NCBI RefSeq assembly: GCF_937980635.1
Contig: NZ_CALJPG010000009.1
Span: 70,599 to 134,598 of the forward strand
Direction: 5' to 3'
DNA length: 64,000 bases
Origin: an uncultured Campylobacter sp.
GTDB lineage: Bacteria > Campylobacterota > Campylobacteria > Campylobacterales > Campylobacteraceae
Each line of letters starts with the position of its first letter. The first letter of the stretch is position 1. This document shows positions 36,054 through 44,991 of the stretch, piece by piece. Made by a program: the position numbers and the translations under genes. The notes under the pieces are model-generated. The model ran no database searches. It was not told the origin of the DNA and saw only the letters and a list, made by a program, of their open reading frames with translations.

Positions 36054-36826
36054 CTCGTCTCCTTTGAAATTTCGTTTGCTTTGCGTGCGCCGATAAGCGA
36101 AGCGCCCATCGCGCCGCAGTAGATTGCGTTTTCGTGAGTAAAAATTTCAGCCCCCAGATGCTCGCCTAGAAGCTGTTTAAAGAGCGGCACGTTGCTAAGC
36201 CCGCCGCTTAAAAAGTAAATTTGATTTTCCAGCCGTTTGATGAGTGAGGCGACCTTGTGCGCGGAGGAATCCACGATAGCGTAGGCGATCTCGCTAGTTT
36301 CAGCCCCATTTGCGCTTAGCGAGACGATCTCGCTTTCTGCAAAAACAGTGCACGTTGAGCTAATTTTAATCGCGGGATTTTTTCGAGCGGTTTTGTAAAT
36401 TTCGCTTAGCTCAAGCCCTAAGCGACCCGCGCTGATCTCTAAAAATTTGCCCGTGCCCGCCGAGCATTTGTCATTCATGATAAAATCCGCTGGTTTGCCG
36501 TTTTCTATTTTGATCGCTTTGGTGTCTTGCCCGCCCACATCGATGACGGTGCAGTCTTGCTCAAATAAAAAGTGTGCCCCAAGCCCGTGGCATAAAATTT
36601 CGCTCATGCTCAAATTTGCGTACTCTACGCTCACGCGCCCGTAGCCCGTAGCCGTCACGAAGCCCCCTGCGTAGCCTTTTTGCTCTAAGGCTTGCTTGAT
36701 CTGGCGCGCGACCTTGACCGCGCTAAAGCCGCTTGGCAGCAAAAATAGCTCGCAAAATTCGCCGCGTTCGTCCATAACGGCGACCTTTGACGAGGTAGAG
36801 CCGATGTCGATACCGATAAAATGCAT
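36050..36826 (-). CDS. ATP-dependent activator (BadF/HgdC/YjiL type)
   Basis: A 258-residue ASKHA-fold ATPase that binds one 4Fe-4S cluster between two subunits and injects a very low-potential electron into its partner on ATP hydrolysis. The motifs are GIDIGSTSSKVAVMD (loop 1), IDVGGQDTKAI (loop 2) and the two cluster Cys, Cys121 (NDKCSAGTGKF) and Cys159 (SSTCTVFAESEIVS). It is the first gene of the five-gene operon and overlaps the dehydratase-like gene by 4 bases, its obvious partner. Confidence 0.9.
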   Translation of the reverse strand: MHFIGIDIGSTSSKVAVMDERGEFCELFLLPSGFSAVKVARQIKQALEQKGYAGGFVTATGYGRVSVEYANLSMSEILCHGLGAHFLFEQDCTVIDVGGQDTKAIKIENGKPADFIMNDKCSAGTGKFLEISAGRLGLELSEIYKTARKNPAIKISSTCTVFAESEIVSLSANGAETSEIAYAIVDSSAHKVASLIKRLENQIYFLSGGLSNVPLFKQLLGEHLGAEIFTHENAIYCGAMGASLIGARKANEISKETR

Positions 36827-36852
36827 AAAATTTTAAATCCGTCGAAAAATAT

Positions 36853-36867
36853 TTCTACGCCGTAGAA
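36853..36867. promoter_or_regulatory. Palindrome upstream of the NifB/double-cubane operon
   Basis: TTCTACG-C-CGTAGAA, a perfect inverted repeat with 7-base arms around one base, 26 bases before the activator ATG. It could be an operator for a dimeric regulator or a small 5' hairpin. It is the only clear site in the 162-base upstream gap; I see no strong -10 box. Confidence 0.4.
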
Positions 36868-36988
36868 CTTTGATTTGAATGTTAGTCTTTTTAAGCTTTT
36901 AGACTGCTGAAATTTAGCGTAGGCTTGCGACGCGGATAAAATTTAGCTTTGCGCCGCATTTGAATTGGTTTTAAATTTAGATTTAAAT

Positions 36989-37921
36989 TTAGCGCTCGCG
37001 GGCGATTAAAATTCCGCTTAAAATCACCACCGCAATGCCTGCTAGCACGATCGGACCGGGCAGATGATCGCCTAGCATAATGCCGAGTGCCATGCTAAAT
37101 AGGATGTCGCTGTAGCTGATCGCGGCGACTATGCCCGCTTTGCGTGAAGCGGCGTAGGCGCGCGTCATGTAAATTTGAAAGTAGATACCGCTGACACCCA
37201 GAAGCGCCACGAGCACCCAGTCAAAAAGGCTTGGCGGGTTGAAGTAAGCAAGCCTCGCCAAATCCGCCCCGCTGAAAAGCCCTAAAATTTTAGCCTCGCT
37301 ACCCTCAAGCACCCAGCCCGTTATCATCATCGTAGCACTCAGAAAGGTAGCGGACGAGACGAAAACCAGCACGATGAGGTTTGTGGCGTAGTGTTTGCGG
37401 AGCTCGCGCACGCTCGTGTATGCAAGCCCTGCGCACATGCCGCCGAAAATTCCCACTGCGTCGGTTACGCTGATGCCGATGTGCGGGCGCACGACGAGTA
37501 AAATTCCGCCAAAGCCCAGCAGTATCGCAAACCAGCCACGCGAGCTTAGCTTTTCGCCTAAGAAAAACGCCGAAAATAGCGCGGTGAAAATGGGCGCCGT
37601 TTTTTGGAAGGTAAAAGCGGTGCCAAGATCGATGTGGGCGATATTGTAGAAGGTCGCTAAGATACCGCAGCTGCCGATAAAGCCGCGAAACGCGAGTAGC
37701 CACGGCTTGCCGCCCGGGCCCAGATTTTTTACCCGCCTTAGCGAAAACAGCACGATGCCGATGCCTACGACGTTGCGAAAAAACACGATCTCGGCGCTAC
37801 TCATATGCTCCGCCATGACCTTGGCTAAAGCGCCGTTTAGCGCGAAATAAAAGCTCGCTACTAGCATATAATAAACGCCCAGATGTTTCAACCAAAACGC
37901 GGAGTAAAATTTCTGCTTCAC
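36989..37921 (-). CDS. EamA-family (DMT) transporter 1
   Basis: A 310-residue inner-membrane protein with ten helices in two EamA halves. Motifs shared with the S-adenosylmethionine/RhaT-like branch are FRNVVGIGIVLFSL, FTFQKTAPIFTALFSAFFLGE in the first half and ISYSDILFSMALGIMLGD in the second. DMT transporters move amino acids, nucleosides or other small metabolites, but the substrate is unknown. It is about half identical by eye to the next gene, 6 bases upstream, and both form a two-gene operon. Confidence 0.85.
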   Translation of the reverse strand: MKQKFYSAFWLKHLGVYYMLVASFYFALNGALAKVMAEHMSSAEIVFFRNVVGIGIVLFSLRRVKNLGPGGKPWLLAFRGFIGSCGILATFYNIAHIDLGTAFTFQKTAPIFTALFSAFFLGEKLSSRGWFAILLGFGGILLVVRPHIGISVTDAVGIFGGMCAGLAYTSVRELRKHYATNLIVLVFVSSATFLSATMMITGWVLEGSEAKILGLFSGADLARLAYFNPPSLFDWVLVALLGVSGIYFQIYMTRAYAASRKAGIVAAISYSDILFSMALGIMLGDHLPGPIVLAGIAVVILSGILIARER

Positions 37922-37927
37922 GCCGTC

Positions 37928-38833
37928 CTACTTTCGGTTCGCCACAAGTGTGCCCGCGACGATGATGAGTGCCATGCCCGAAAGCGCCATGAAACCGGGC
38001 AGGGCGTCGCCTAGCAGCAGCCCAAATAGCGTCGAAAAGATGATGTCTGTGTAGCTGATCGTAGCTACTATGCCCGCTTTGCGCGTCGCGGCGTAGGCCT
38101 TGGTGACGTAGGTTTGATAAAATAGCCCCAGCAGCCCCAAAAGCACGGCAAAGAGCCAGCCCTGCGCGTTTGGAATTTTAAATTTGCAAAGCATAAAACT
38201 CAGCGCGGGCGCATCTATAAATTCCGCCGCGATCATAAGCGCTGCGGGCATCAGCGTGCCGGCAAGAAGCGCCGAGAGGATGATCGTATCGGAGCTATAG
38301 TATTTACGTAGCCCGCGCACGGAGGTAAGCGCCATCGCGGCGAATAATCCGCTTAAAATTCCAAAAATATCGCTCGGCTGCAAGCCAAACTGCGGCTGAA
38401 TCACCAAAACGATCCCCGCAAATCCGAGGCAGACCGAGAACCATCCCATCGCGCCGAATTTTTCGCCGAGGGTAAAATACGCGATGATCGCCGTCCAAAT
38501 GGGCGCCGTTTTTTGAAAGGTAAATGCCTCGCCGAGGCTGATGTTAGCGATGTTATAAAAAAACACCATTAGCCCCAAAATCCCGATAATGCCGCGAAAC
38601 GCGAGCGTAAAAGGATGACCCCCTTTGTTTGCGAAGCACGCCGCGCGGGGACGAGCCTTGATTTTATAAAGCAGGATCAGAAGTCCGGGCAGATTGCGAA
38701 AGAGCACGACCTCAAGCGATGAAATTTGCGCACCCAAAATCTTGGCGAAAACGCCCGTAAGAGAGTTGTAAAAGCACGCCATCAGCATATAATACACGCT
38801 TAGATGGTGCAGCAAGAAGTTGTTGTATTTCAT
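37928..38833 (-). CDS. EamA-family (DMT) transporter 2
   Basis: A 301-residue paralogue of the adjacent transporter, with matching motifs (FRNLPGLLILLYKI, FTFQKTAPIWTAIIAYFTLGE, TYVTKAYAATRKAGIVAT, ISYTDIIFSTLFGLLLGD). Ten predicted helices. The two genes arose by tandem duplication and probably now differ in substrate or form a heteromer. It is the first gene of the pair; its promoter must lie in the AT-rich start of the gap at 38834-39464. Confidence 0.85.
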   Translation of the reverse strand: MKYNNFLLHHLSVYYMLMACFYNSLTGVFAKILGAQISSLEVVLFRNLPGLLILLYKIKARPRAACFANKGGHPFTLAFRGIIGILGLMVFFYNIANISLGEAFTFQKTAPIWTAIIAYFTLGEKFGAMGWFSVCLGFAGIVLVIQPQFGLQPSDIFGILSGLFAAMALTSVRGLRKYYSSDTIILSALLAGTLMPAALMIAAEFIDAPALSFMLCKFKIPNAQGWLFAVLLGLLGLFYQTYVTKAYAATRKAGIVATISYTDIIFSTLFGLLLGDALPGFMALSGMALIIVAGTLVANRK

Positions 38834-39464
38834 CGCGACCCTTTAAATTTGCGGAATTATACACGCATAATGATTAAATTTTAATATTTCGCCGTTTTTA
38901 ATCTCGCCCTCGCCGCTCCGTTGCTTCTATTTCTCGCTGCGCCATCACTTTTAATCTTGCCGCGCCGCCTACTTTTGCGCGCTTGGGTGTGATCGTCCGG
39001 TTTTGCATGTTTGAGTACGACGGCTAGTTTTTTTGCACATTGACACTTGCATTTGCGTTTCTCACTCACAGGCGCTAGTTCGCGCTTGGATATTGGGCGC
39101 TGCTTTTGCGATTTTTACCGACCCTCTGCTCTGCGCGCCGCCGCTTGCTTGAGCAAAGTAGTAAAATTTGCGCAGCTGCGGGTTTTTATGTTTTCTCGCG
39201 GTTGTGCTCGTTCCGCGCCTCAGTTGCTAGTTTTTCGCGCTCAGACTTCGGTTTTAAAATTTTATAAAATTTACGCATCGCCCCAGCTCCGCATCGTCTG
39301 CGGCGACGGATCGCAAGCCTTGAGGCCTTTTATTTAAGCGGCGTTACGCTAGTGCCGCGATAAAATTTCGCTAAATTTAGGCGCTCCTTTACGCGAGCGA
39401 GCGCGTAGAATTTGGCTTTAATCTATTTTTGGTTATAATCGCGCCAAAAACTACAAGGACGAAC
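38834..39464. other. Divergent spacer before der
   Basis: About 630 bases between the EamA pair and der. Two short overlapping frames on opposite strands (38881-39069 and 39047-39337) have low-complexity, basic translations and no ribosome sites, so I do not call them genes. The right end holds the der promoter. It may include old coding DNA. Confidence 0.45.
39434..39439 (+). promoter_or_regulatory. -10 box of der
   Basis: A perfect TATAAT within TTTGGTTATAATCGCG, 25 bases before the GTG start codon at 39465. Confidence 0.6.
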
Positions 39465-40850
39465 GTGAAAAGTTTGATCATCATCGGGCGCCCCAACGTC
39501 GGCAAGTCGAGCCTTTTTAACCGCTTAGTGGGCGCTCGCATCGCTATTACCAGCGACGTTGCGGGCACGACGCGCGATACCAATAGAGCCGAAGCCGAAA
39601 TTTTCGATCGCCGCGTGCGCGTGATCGATTCGGGCGGCTTGGACGACACCTCCGAGCTGTTTGCGCGCGTGCAGACTAAGACGCTAAGCGAGGCAAAGAG
39701 CGCGGATTTGATAATCTTTATGACGGACGGCAAGCTGCTTCCGAGCGATGATGAGCGGCGGATATTTTTCTCACTGCAAAAGCTCGGTAAGCCCATCGCC
39801 CTAGCGGTCAATAAGATCGACGGCAAGCGCGACGAGGAGCGCAGCTGGGAGTTTAACGAATTCGGCGTTAAATTTTTCCCGATCTCCGTCTCGCACAACA
39901 GCGGCATCGACGAGCTGAAAGAGTGGATCTATGGCTTCTTGGACCCTGCGCCCGCGCAGCAGGACGAGGATGAAATTTTTGATGATTTTATAGAGGGCTT
40001 TAACGACGAGGGCGAGCCGAAAGAGGCGCGCGACGAGGAATTTTATGCTAGTAAAACCATCGGCGTGGGTATCATCGGGCGGGTAAACGTCGGTAAATCA
40101 AGCCTTCTAAACGCGCTTGTGGGCTCGCAGCGCTCGGTCGTGAGCGATTATGCGGGCACGACGATCGATCCGGTGAACGAAAGCACAGAATTTGAGGGAC
40201 GCACGCTAGAGTTTATCGACACAGCGGGCATTCGCCGTCGCGGTAAGATTGAAGGCATCGAGCGTTTCGCGCTAAATCGTACCGAAAAAATTTTACAAAA
40301 CTCCGACATCGCGCTTTTGGTGCTTGACGCAAGCGAGCCGCTAAACGAGCTGGACGAGCGCATAGCGGGGCTTGCGGCTAAATTTGAACTCGGGCTCATC
40401 ATAATTTTAAACAAATGGGATCTTTGCGAGCGCGATTACGACGAGTTTTGCCGCGATCTGCGCGATAGGTTTAAATTTCTTTCCTATGCGCCGATCATCA
40501 GCGTCAGCGCGACAGACAGGAAGCGGATCCATAAAATTTACCCGCTCATTTTGGAGGTTTATTCAAATTTCACGCGCAAGCTCGGCACCGCAAGGATCAA
40601 TGAAGCGGTAGAAGCCGCGATAAAGGCGCATCCGATACCTCGCGAGCGGGGCAAATCGGTTAAAATTTACTACGCCGCGCAGATCGGCTTTGCGCCGCCG
40701 AAGATCGCTCTTGTAATGAACCGCCCAAGTGCGCTACATTTTAGCTACAAGCGCTATTTGATGAACAGACTGCGCGCGAGCTTTGCTCTTTCGGGTAGTC
40801 CGCTAGTACTGCTACCGCGCAAAAAAGGTGAGGGCGATGAAGAGAGGTAA
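39465..40850 (+). CDS. der: Ribosome assembly GTPase Der (EngA)
   Basis: Der has two GTPase domains in tandem and acts in 50S subunit assembly. The G1 loops are GRPNVGKSSLFN (about 8-19) and GRVNVGKSSLLN (about 204-215), with NKID and NKWD G4 motifs, and the C-terminal KH-like domain follows (about 375-461). The protein is 461 residues from GTG at 39465, with AAGGA at 39456-39460; an earlier in-frame start at 39429 lies inside the promoter. aroK begins before its stop, as in C. jejuni Cj0386-Cj0387 (recalled). Confidence 0.96.
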   Translation: MKSLIIIGRPNVGKSSLFNRLVGARIAITSDVAGTTRDTNRAEAEIFDRRVRVIDSGGLDDTSELFARVQTKTLSEAKSADLIIFMTDGKLLPSDDERRIFFSLQKLGKPIALAVNKIDGKRDEERSWEFNEFGVKFFPISVSHNSGIDELKEWIYGFLDPAPAQQDEDEIFDDFIEGFNDEGEPKEARDEEFYASKTIGVGIIGRVNVGKSSLLNALVGSQRSVVSDYAGTTIDPVNESTEFEGRTLEFIDTAGIRRRGKIEGIERFALNRTEKILQNSDIALLVLDASEPLNELDERIAGLAAKFELGLIIILNKWDLCERDYDEFCRDLRDRFKFLSYAPIISVSATDRKRIHKIYPLILEVYSNFTRKLGTARINEAVEAAIKAHPIPRERGKSVKIYYAAQIGFAPPKIALVMNRPSALHFSYKRYLMNRLRASFALSGSPLVLLPRKKGEGDEER

Positions 40851-41808
40851 CATCGTGCTCATCGGTTTTATGGGGGTCGGTAAGGGCACGGTAGCACGGG
40901 CGCTGGCTGTGCAAAGCGGGATGTTCGCGCTTGATTGCGACGATATGATCGAAAGCTACGCCAATAAAAAGATCGGGCAAATTTTTAAAGAGCAGGGCGA
41001 GCAGAGCTTTAGAAAGATGGAAGCGAGCCTTGCGAAATTTTTAGAAAAGTCCGTCCACTGCGCCGTGATATCTACGGGCGGCGGTTTTTACGCCGTGAAA
41101 AATTTAAACAAAATCGGCACCGTCGTGTATCTGAAATCAAGCTTTGAGGGGATAATCGAGCGCTTAAAAAACAGCGAGAACGCGGAGAAAAAATTTGCCA
41201 AGCGCCCGCTGTTAGCGGATCTGCAAAAGGCCGCAGCGCTGCACGCCCAAAGAGACGGGGCGTATGAAAAAAAGGCCGACATAGTAATTGATGTCGAAAA
41301 TAAAAGCGTAAAAAAGATCGTAAAAGAAATTTGCTCCGCCTGCGATGGGCTAAATTTAAAGGGGAAAAAGATGTCTAAACAAAAGTGCCCGGGCGGCGGC
41401 AAAAATTCCAAGCCGCACGGCAAAGAGGGCAAAGGCGATAAGCTTGAAAAGAAAGAGGCGCTAAAGCAAAAGCTGCGCGAATTGATCGAGGGCTTAGAGC
41501 GCGAGCAAATTCCAAAGCGCGTAATCGCGTGGCATTTCGATCTTTACGAGCCTTACGCGCTTGAGCTGGCGGGATCGAGCAGTTATGACGCGGATGACGA
41601 CGACTGGGCGTGCGAGGACGAGGATGAGTTTTATCCGCAAAGCTCGCGCTTGCAGCTTGAATTTTTAAGCGAGCTTTCGTGGCGGCAGGTTTTAAAAATG
41701 CTCGTGCAGGCTTTGCGCGAGCTACGAGAGCAGATGCCAGATGCAAAAATTTTTAAGTGCAAGCACGTTGCCGCGGGCTTCGTAGACGGTGATTTGATTT
41801 TGATTTAA
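40837..41808 (+). CDS. aroK: Shikimate kinase fused to an unknown C-terminal domain
   Basis: Residues 1-170 are a normal shikimate kinase, which phosphorylates shikimate on the way to chorismate: Walker A GFMGVGKGTVA, the substrate Asp-Asp in LDCDDMIE, STGGG, and the lid RPLL. Residues 178-323 are an extra domain: a Lys/Gly-rich linker (KQKCPGGGKNSKPHGKEGKG), then an acidic helix-rich part with DADDDDWACEDEDE and a conserved-looking C-terminal IFKCKHVAAGFVDGDLILI. An in-frame ATG at 41371 with AAAGGGG just upstream could also make this domain alone. ATG 40837 is favoured over GTG 40828. Confidence 0.85.
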   Translation: MKRGNIVLIGFMGVGKGTVARALAVQSGMFALDCDDMIESYANKKIGQIFKEQGEQSFRKMEASLAKFLEKSVHCAVISTGGGFYAVKNLNKIGTVVYLKSSFEGIIERLKNSENAEKKFAKRPLLADLQKAAALHAQRDGAYEKKADIVIDVENKSVKKIVKEICSACDGLNLKGKKMSKQKCPGGGKNSKPHGKEGKGDKLEKKEALKQKLRELIEGLEREQIPKRVIAWHFDLYEPYALELAGSSSYDADDDDWACEDEDEFYPQSSRLQLEFLSELSWRQVLKMLVQALRELREQMPDAKIFKCKHVAAGFVDGDLILI

Positions 41809-41818
41809 AGGAGCAACG

Positions 41819-42787
41819 ATGAGAATTTTAACGGGTCTTCAGCCCAGCGGCAAGCTGCATTTGGGTAACTACTTCGCGAGCATCAAGCAGATGGTAGACG
41901 CGCAAAACGCGGGAGAACAGATGTTTATGTTTATCGCAAACTACCATGCGCTCACGTCCGTAAGCGACGGCGCAAAGCTAAAAAATTCCACCTACGAGGC
42001 CGCCGCGGCGTTTTTGTCTCTGGGGATCGATCCGAAAAAGACGGTGTTTTGGGTGCAAAGCGACGTAAAAGAGGTGTTGGAGCTTTACTGGATTTTAAGC
42101 GGATATACGCCGATGGGGCTACTCGAGCGAGCGCACGCATACAAAGACAAGATCGCCAAGGGCTTTGAGAGCAAGCACGATCTGTTCAGCTACCCCGTGC
42201 TGATGGCAGCGGACATCCTGCTATACAGCGCGGAGGTCGTGCCCGTGGGCAAGGATCAGATCCAACACGTCGAGATCGCCCGCGACATCGCGCTTAAATT
42301 TAACAACGCCCACGGCGAAATTTTAACTATTCCGCAAGCGCGCGTAAATGATGAAGTGGCGATCGTGCCGGGCACGGACGGCGCGAAGATGAGCAAGAGC
42401 TACGGCAATACGATCGATATTTTTGCAGATGCCGCGACGCTAAAGAAGCAAATTTCAAGTATCGTAACGACCTCCGAGCCGCTAGAAGCACCTAAGCAGT
42501 GGCGCGGATGTAATGTCTATAACATCGCGAAGCTATTTTTAAACGAAGCGGAGCAGGCGGAGTTGCGGGCTCGCTACGAGCGCGGAGGCGAGGGGCACGG
42601 GCACTTCAAGGCGTATCTAAACGAGCTCGTGCAGGGCTACTTCAAAGACGCGCGAGATAAATTCGAATACTATCAAAGTCACCGCGAAATTTTAGACGAG
42701 ATGCTAAGACAGGGCGCGCAAAGAGCGGCCGCGACGGCTGCTTCATTGATGCAAAAGGTTCGCGCCGCCGTGGGGATTTATCGCTAA
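41819..42787 (+). CDS. trpS: Tryptophanyl-tRNA synthetase
   Basis: TrpS charges tRNA-Trp. The 322-residue class I synthetase has the HIGH-type motif PSGKLHLGNYF at about 9-19 and KMSKS at about 196-200 (DGAKMSKSYGN). Other marks are ANYHALTS and PVLMAADILLY. Length is normal. It starts 10 bases after aroK with AAAGGAGCAACG as the ribosome site. In C. jejuni serS follows (recalled); here a broken DUF2628-like gene takes that place. Confidence 0.97.
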   Translation: MRILTGLQPSGKLHLGNYFASIKQMVDAQNAGEQMFMFIANYHALTSVSDGAKLKNSTYEAAAAFLSLGIDPKKTVFWVQSDVKEVLELYWILSGYTPMGLLERAHAYKDKIAKGFESKHDLFSYPVLMAADILLYSAEVVPVGKDQIQHVEIARDIALKFNNAHGEILTIPQARVNDEVAIVPGTDGAKMSKSYGNTIDIFADAATLKKQISSIVTTSEPLEAPKQWRGCNVYNIAKLFLNEAEQAELRARYERGGEGHGHFKAYLNELVQGYFKDARDKFEYYQSHREILDEMLRQGAQRAAATAASLMQKVRAAVGIYR

Positions 42788-42797
42788 GGAGGGTGAG

Positions 42798-43299
42798 ATG
42801 ACGGATTACGCTAGAGAAATTTTATCTGACGGTAAGCTGCTTCGGCAGAAACTGGAAATTTTCTTGCAAACCCCGAGTAAGGTTGAAATTTACGCACGCG
42901 CCTGCGAGAAATTTTTCGCCGCCGGCAAGCAGCGCGAACTAACTTACGTAAGCACGTGGAGTTGGTGGGCCTTTTTTCGGCACGCTGTTCTTTTTTCTGT
43001 ACCGCAAGGAGTACAAAATTGCCGCAGCCCTATTTGCCGTTGTGGTGACTACCTGCTTCGTTCCGTTTTTGGATGAATATGATAGAAGTATAGGAATGGC
43101 GGTTAGTGTCAGTAGTGGAACTATGGCGAAATATTTCGTTTGCTATAGATTTGTCGCGCTATTGGATAAACAGGACGACGAAGCCCTAAGAAAGGGCGGC
43201 GGCGTGAATAGATGGGCGATATGGCTCGCGGTAGTATTTTACGCTTTGGTCGCAATCGTGTTTGCGCTGATAATTTCAAACGGCGGCAAAATTCAGTAG
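42798..43299 (+). pseudogene. DUF2628-like membrane protein broken by a frameshift
   Basis: Two frames that together make one protein. The first (from ATG 42798, AAGGAGG site) gives MTDYAREILSDGKLLRQKLE... TYVSTWSWWAFF. It leaves frame at a six-T run (42972-42977). One frame over, the sequence continues GTLFFFLYRKEYKIAAALF, CFVPFLDEYDRS and a C-terminal helix, ending at 43299. A WSWWAFFxGxLFFLYRK pattern followed by helices is typical of small DUF2628 proteins. A change of one base in the T run restores about 166 residues. It could be a real mutation, phase variation or a sequencing error. Confidence 0.65.
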
Positions 43300-43353
43300 T
43301 TTTAACGGCTTCCGCGCTCAAAATAGCTAAATAAATTTTAAAAAGGAGTAAGA

Positions 43354-43620
43354 ATGAAAGCGATCGTAACGGTGATCGGCAAGGACAAGGTTGGCATTGT
43401 AGCGGGCGTTTCGGCTAAGCTCGCGCAGCTTGGGCTAAACATAGACGACATCAGCCAGACGGTTTTGGACGAGTTTTTTACGATGATGGCGGTGGTTTCC
43501 AGCGAGGAAAAGCAGGACTTCACAGCTCTAAGAGAGGAGCTAAACGAGCTAGGCGAAAAGCTAAAAGTTAAAATCAACATCCAAAGCTCGGCGATATTTG
43601 ACGCCATGCACAACATCTAA
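43354..43620 (+). CDS. ACT domain protein (UPF0237)
   Basis: An 88-residue stand-alone ACT domain: KAIVTVIGKDKVGIVAGVSA, the ligand-binding loop, and LNIDDISQTVLDEFFTMMAVV. ACT domains sense small molecules such as amino acids. It ends 9 bases before the UPF0210 gene, and this pairing is conserved across many bacteria, so it probably regulates that protein. ATG is preceded by AAAGGAG. Confidence 0.93.
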   Translation: MKAIVTVIGKDKVGIVAGVSAKLAQLGLNIDDISQTVLDEFFTMMAVVSSEEKQDFTALREELNELGEKLKVKINIQSSAIFDAMHNI

Positions 43621-43629
43621 GGCGCGCAG

Positions 43630-44967
43630 ATGGACATCAAAAACGTAACCGAAACGATCGCGATGATCGAGGAGCAAAATTTCGACATCCGCACGATCAC
43701 GATGGGCATCAGTCTGCTTGACTGCATCGATCCAGATATCGACAAAGCGGCGGAGAAAATTTACGCAAAAATCACCGATAAAGCGCGCGATCTAGTAAAG
43801 GTCGGCAATGAAATTTCAGCCGAGCTTGGCATCCCGATCGTAAATAAGCGCGTTTGCGTAACGCCTATCGCTATCATCGGCGCTGCGACAAACGCCGCAG
43901 ACTACGTGCCGCTTGCTAAAGCGATGGACGAAGCTGCCAAAAAGGTCGGTATCGACTTTATCGGCGGCTTTTCGGCGCTCGTGCAAAAGGGCTACGCAAA
44001 GGGCGATAAAATTTTAATCGACTCCATTCCCGCCGCGCTCGCCGCGACGCAGAAAGTCTGTGCGTCCGTTAATATCGGCTCGACCAAAACCGGCATAAAT
44101 ATGAGCGCGGTCGCCGATATGGGGCGCGTGATTAAAGAAACCGCGCGGCTTTCGGGTCTTGGTGCCGCAAAGCTAGTCGTATTTGCCAACGCCGTCGAGG
44201 ACAATCCCTTTATGGCTGGCGCATTTCACGGCGTGGGCGAGGCCGAAGTCGTCATAAATGTGGGCGTTAGCGGCCCAGGCGTCGTTAAGCGCGCGCTTGA
44301 GAAGGTGCGCGGGGCGAGCTTTGACATGGTCGCCGAGACCGTGAAAAAGACTGCGTTTAAGATCACGCGCATCGGACAGCTCGTCGGTCAAATGGCATCC
44401 GAGCGCCTGGGTGTGAAATTTGGCATCGTCGATCTCTCGCTAGCTCCTACTCCTGCCGTGGGCGATTCGGTCGCGCGCGTGCTTGAGGAGATGGGCCTAG
44501 AGCGCGTCGGCACGCACGGCACAACGGCTGCGCTTGCGCTGCTAAACGACGCGGTTAAAAAAGGCGGCGTCATGGCGTGCAACCAAGTAGGCGGGCTTAG
44601 CGGCGCGTTTATCCCTGTCTCCGAAGATGAGGGCATGATCGCCGCGGTGCGCGCAGGCTCGTTAAATTTAGAAAAGCTCGAAGCGATGACCGCGATCTGC
44701 TCGGTGGGGCTTGATATGATCGCGATCCCGCAGGATACGCCCGAGCAGACGATCGCCGCGATCATAGCTGACGAGGCCGCGATCGGCGTGATAAATCAAA
44801 AAACGACCGCCGTGCGCATCATCCCAAAGGGCAAAGAGGGCGACACGCTGGAATTCGGCGGCCTGCTCGGTAGCGCGCCCGTGATGAGCGTAAACAAAAA
44901 CTCATCCGCAGACTTCATCGCCCGCGGCGGCCAGATCCCCGCGCCTATTCATAGTTTTAAAAACTAA
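43630..44967 (+). CDS. UPF0210/DUF711 (PFL family) protein
   Basis: A 445-residue protein of the DUF711 family, related in fold to pyruvate formate-lyase but lacking a known reaction. Typical segments are [73 protein letters not shown] and [20 protein letters not shown]. It has the full length and pairs with the upstream ACT gene. Function is unknown; an amino-acid-related role is a guess from the ACT partner. Confidence 0.93.
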   Translation: MDIKNVTETIAMIEEQNFDIRTITMGISLLDCIDPDIDKAAEKIYAKITDKARDLVKVGNEISAELGIPIVNKRVCVTPIAIIGAATNAADYVPLAKAMDEAAKKVGIDFIGGFSALVQKGYAKGDKILIDSIPAALAATQKVCASVNIGSTKTGINMSAVADMGRVIKETARLSGLGAAKLVVFANAVEDNPFMAGAFHGVGEAEVVINVGVSGPGVVKRALEKVRGASFDMVAETVKKTAFKITRIGQLVGQMASERLGVKFGIVDLSLAPTPAVGDSVARVLEEMGLERVGTHGTTAALALLNDAVKKGGVMACNQVGGLSGAFIPVSEDEGMIAAVRAGSLNLEKLEAMTAICSVGLDMIAIPQDTPEQTIAAIIADEAAIGVINQKTTAVRIIPKGKEGDTLEFGGLLGSAPVMSVNKNSSADFIARGGQIPAPIHSFKN

Positions 44968-44991
44968 ATTTAACCCGCTTAAGGAGGAAAG

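Noticed and set aside
38881..39069. A 62-codon minus-strand frame rich in Lys, Arg and Cys
   Set aside because: Low-complexity translation, no ribosome site, and it overlaps another weak frame on the other strand.
39047..39337. A 96-codon plus-strand frame before der
   Set aside because: No ribosome site, no family likeness and codon use unlike the neighbours; it ends in the der promoter region.
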